Shown here piece by piece: positions 62,733 through 64,000 of a DNA stretch of 64,000 bases. The DNA is from Neorhizobium sp. SHOUNA12A (lineage in GTDB: Bacteria; Pseudomonadota; Alphaproteobacteria; Rhizobiales; Rhizobiaceae). Below the pieces are notes generated by a model. The model was not told where the DNA came from, ran no database searches, and saw nothing but the letters and a program-made list of their open reading frames with translations. The position numbers and the translations under genes are program-made. How positions within the stretch are numbered: position 1 is the first letter of the stretch; every line of letters starts with the position of its first letter. The DNA is taken from assembly GCF_023006505.1 (NCBI RefSeq), contig NZ_JALBGV010000016.1:1-64000 (forward strand), read 5' to 3'.

Positions 62733-64000
62733 ATGAAGCCGCTATTGAGAATAGTGGGACCGGTATTGCTCGGTTCCACCCTGCTTTTCCAGCCTGCCCA
62801 CGCCGAGACCCCGCCCAATATGCTGGTTGTCGGCTTCTCGATGACCAATATCCTGACGCTCGACCCTGCTGCCATCACCGGCAAGGAGACCGTACAGGTT
62901 CTCACAAACATATATGATAACCTGGTGGCGCTCGATGCCGTCAATCGCGCTCAGGTCGATCCGCAGCTGGCGGAAAGCTGGACGATCGCCGACGACAACG
63001 GCTCGATCACCTTCAAGCTGAGCAAGGGAGCGACCTTCGCCTCCGGAAACCCGGTCACGTCGGCGGATGTGGTCTGGTCCTTCAAGCGCTTGATGAAGCT
63101 CAACCTGGCCCAGGCGTCGTTCCTCAAAACCCACGGCTTCTCCGCGGCCAATGCCGACGCAAGTTTCACCGCTCCCGACGACGGCACCGTCGTCATCAAA
63201 CTGCCGAAGAAGGTCGACCCGCAGATCATCGTGCAGACACTCGGGATTGTCGGCCCAGGCTCCATCCTCGACATGAAGGCGGTGATGGAGCACGACAAGA
63301 GCGGCGATATGGGCGCCGCGTGGCTCACCAACAATTCCGCCGGCTCTGGTCCGTTCACGCTCGGCCAGTGGCAGTCGAACGAGCGCGTCACGCTTGAGCA
63401 GAACCCGAAATATTGGGGCGAGAAGCCGGCCATGCGCCGGATCATGATGCGCCATCTGGCTGAATCGCAGAGCCAGCGGCTGATGCTCGAAAAGGGCGAT
63501 ATCGACATCGCCTTTTCCATGTCCGCAGCCGACCTCAAGGCGCTCGAGAGCAGCAAGGACGTCAAGATCCAGACGAATGGCGGCAGCGGCTTTTATTATC
63601 TCGCCGTCTCCATGAAGGACGAGAAGTTCCAGAAGCCGAAGGTTCGCGAGGCGCTGCGTTATCTCATCGACTACCAGGGCCTCAACGACAGCGTACTGCC
63701 CTATTTCGGCAAGCTGCGCGATCGTCCCGTTCCGGCGGGCATTTTCGGCGCCTTGCCGAATGCGGGCTACAAGCTCGATGTCGCAAAGGCCAAGGCACTG
63801 CTTGCCGAGGCGGGTTATCCGAACGGCTTCCCGACCACGCTGCGCGCCATTTCCGACGTGCCGTTCATGAGCCTCGCGACCGCCATCCAGGCGACGCTGG
63901 CCCAGGCCGGCATCAAGGCCGAGATCGTCACCGGCTCCGGCGACCAGATCTACGGCGCGATGCGCGAACGCAAATATGAGCTTGTCGTCGGCCGTGGCGG
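62733..64000 (+). CDS. ABC transporter substrate-binding protein, family 5 (oligopeptide/dipeptide type), runs off the window
   Basis: Open from ATG 62733 (GGGAGGAC just upstream) to the window edge, about 422 codons with no stop. The signal peptide is LLRIVGPVLLGSTLLFQPAHA. Family-5 landmarks are TNILTLDPAAITGKETVQVLTNIYDNLVALD, LAESWTIADDNGSITFKLSKGATFASGNPVTSADVVWSFKR, GSGPFTLGQW, and VREALRYLIDYQGLND. The usual length is about 510-540 residues, so roughly the last fifth is missing. The permease and ATPase genes are expected beyond the right edge. Peptides, opines or sugars are all possible ligands for this family in rhizobia. Confidence 0.93.
   Translation, partial: MKPLLRIVGPVLLGSTLLFQPAHAETPPNMLVVGFSMTNILTLDPAAITGKETVQVLTNIYDNLVALDAVNRAQVDPQLAESWTIADDNGSITFKLSKGATFASGNPVTSADVVWSFKRLMKLNLAQASFLKTHGFSAANADASFTAPDDGTVVIKLPKKVDPQIIVQTLGIVGPGSILDMKAVMEHDKSGDMGAAWLTNNSAGSGPFTLGQWQSNERVTLEQNPKYWGEKPAMRRIMMRHLAESQSQRLMLEKGDIDIAFSMSAADLKALESSKDVKIQTNGGSGFYYLAVSMKDEKFQKPKVREALRYLIDYQGLNDSVLPYFGKLRDRPVPAGIFGALPNAGYKLDVAKAKALLAEAGYPNGFPTTLRAISDVPFMSLATAIQATLAQAGIKAEIVTGSGDQIYGAMRERKYELVVGRG

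Overview
The window looks like accessory or replicon-level DNA of an alphaproteobacterium of the Rhizobiales, most likely Rhizobiaceae. The basis is gene content and GC-rich codon use: several UgpC-type carbohydrate ABC importers with FCD-GntR regulators, an IalB protein, and a norEF-norCBQD/nnr/nnrS/hemN island with DUF2249 genes. No rRNA, intact tRNA, CRISPR array, replication origin or intact transposase was seen.

Layout. (1) 0.2-8.5 kb, minus strand: one operon of gntR, a GH37 trehalase-like hydrolase, a solute-binding protein, two permeases, an FAD oxidoreductase and an ATPase, preceded by an AT-rich control region with two near-palindromes. (2) 8.5-10.8 kb: a decayed MDR-type reductase and a frameshifted putative regulator. 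(3) 11.1-22.5 kb: a two-partner-secretion cassette with a membrane-bound winged-helix/TPR regulator, a TpsB pore, a 2,328-residue TpsA adhesin built of GLUG and MBG-type repeats, and an IalB protein. (4) 23.2-31.8 kb: a periplasmic molybdenum dehydrogenase of the IorAB type with a dihaem cytochrome and divergent LysR regulator, then a patch of broken SDR genes, an HxlR/SDR chimera, and a TetR regulator sharing an operator with an exported protein. Three copies of a dispersed ~42-bp repeat (9.3, 22.8 and 32.0 kb) bound regions 3 and 4.

(5) 32.2-47.9 kb: copper-handling genes (DUF2946, YcnI, CopC-CopD) leading into a nitric-oxide reduction island: nnrS, an Nnr-type Crp/Fnr regulator, a DUF59/DUF2249/membrane-protein operon, hemN, norD-norQ-norB-norC, norF-norE and two small genes. 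Five TTG-N8-CAA boxes lie in its intergenic regions, so one regulator probably controls it. NirK and NosZ are not in the window.

(6) 48.0-62.4 kb: two mirrored sugar or sugar-acid modules. Leftward runs dapA-like, gntR, binding protein, two permeases, ATPase. Rightward runs dapA-like, gntR, ATPase, binding protein, two permeases, and a cytosolic Asp-box propeller protein. A fumarylacetoacetase/hydratase-type gene sits between them. The two GntR paralogs lie next to different palindromes. (7) 62.7 kb to the edge: a family-5 (oligopeptide-type) solute-binding protein that runs off the window.
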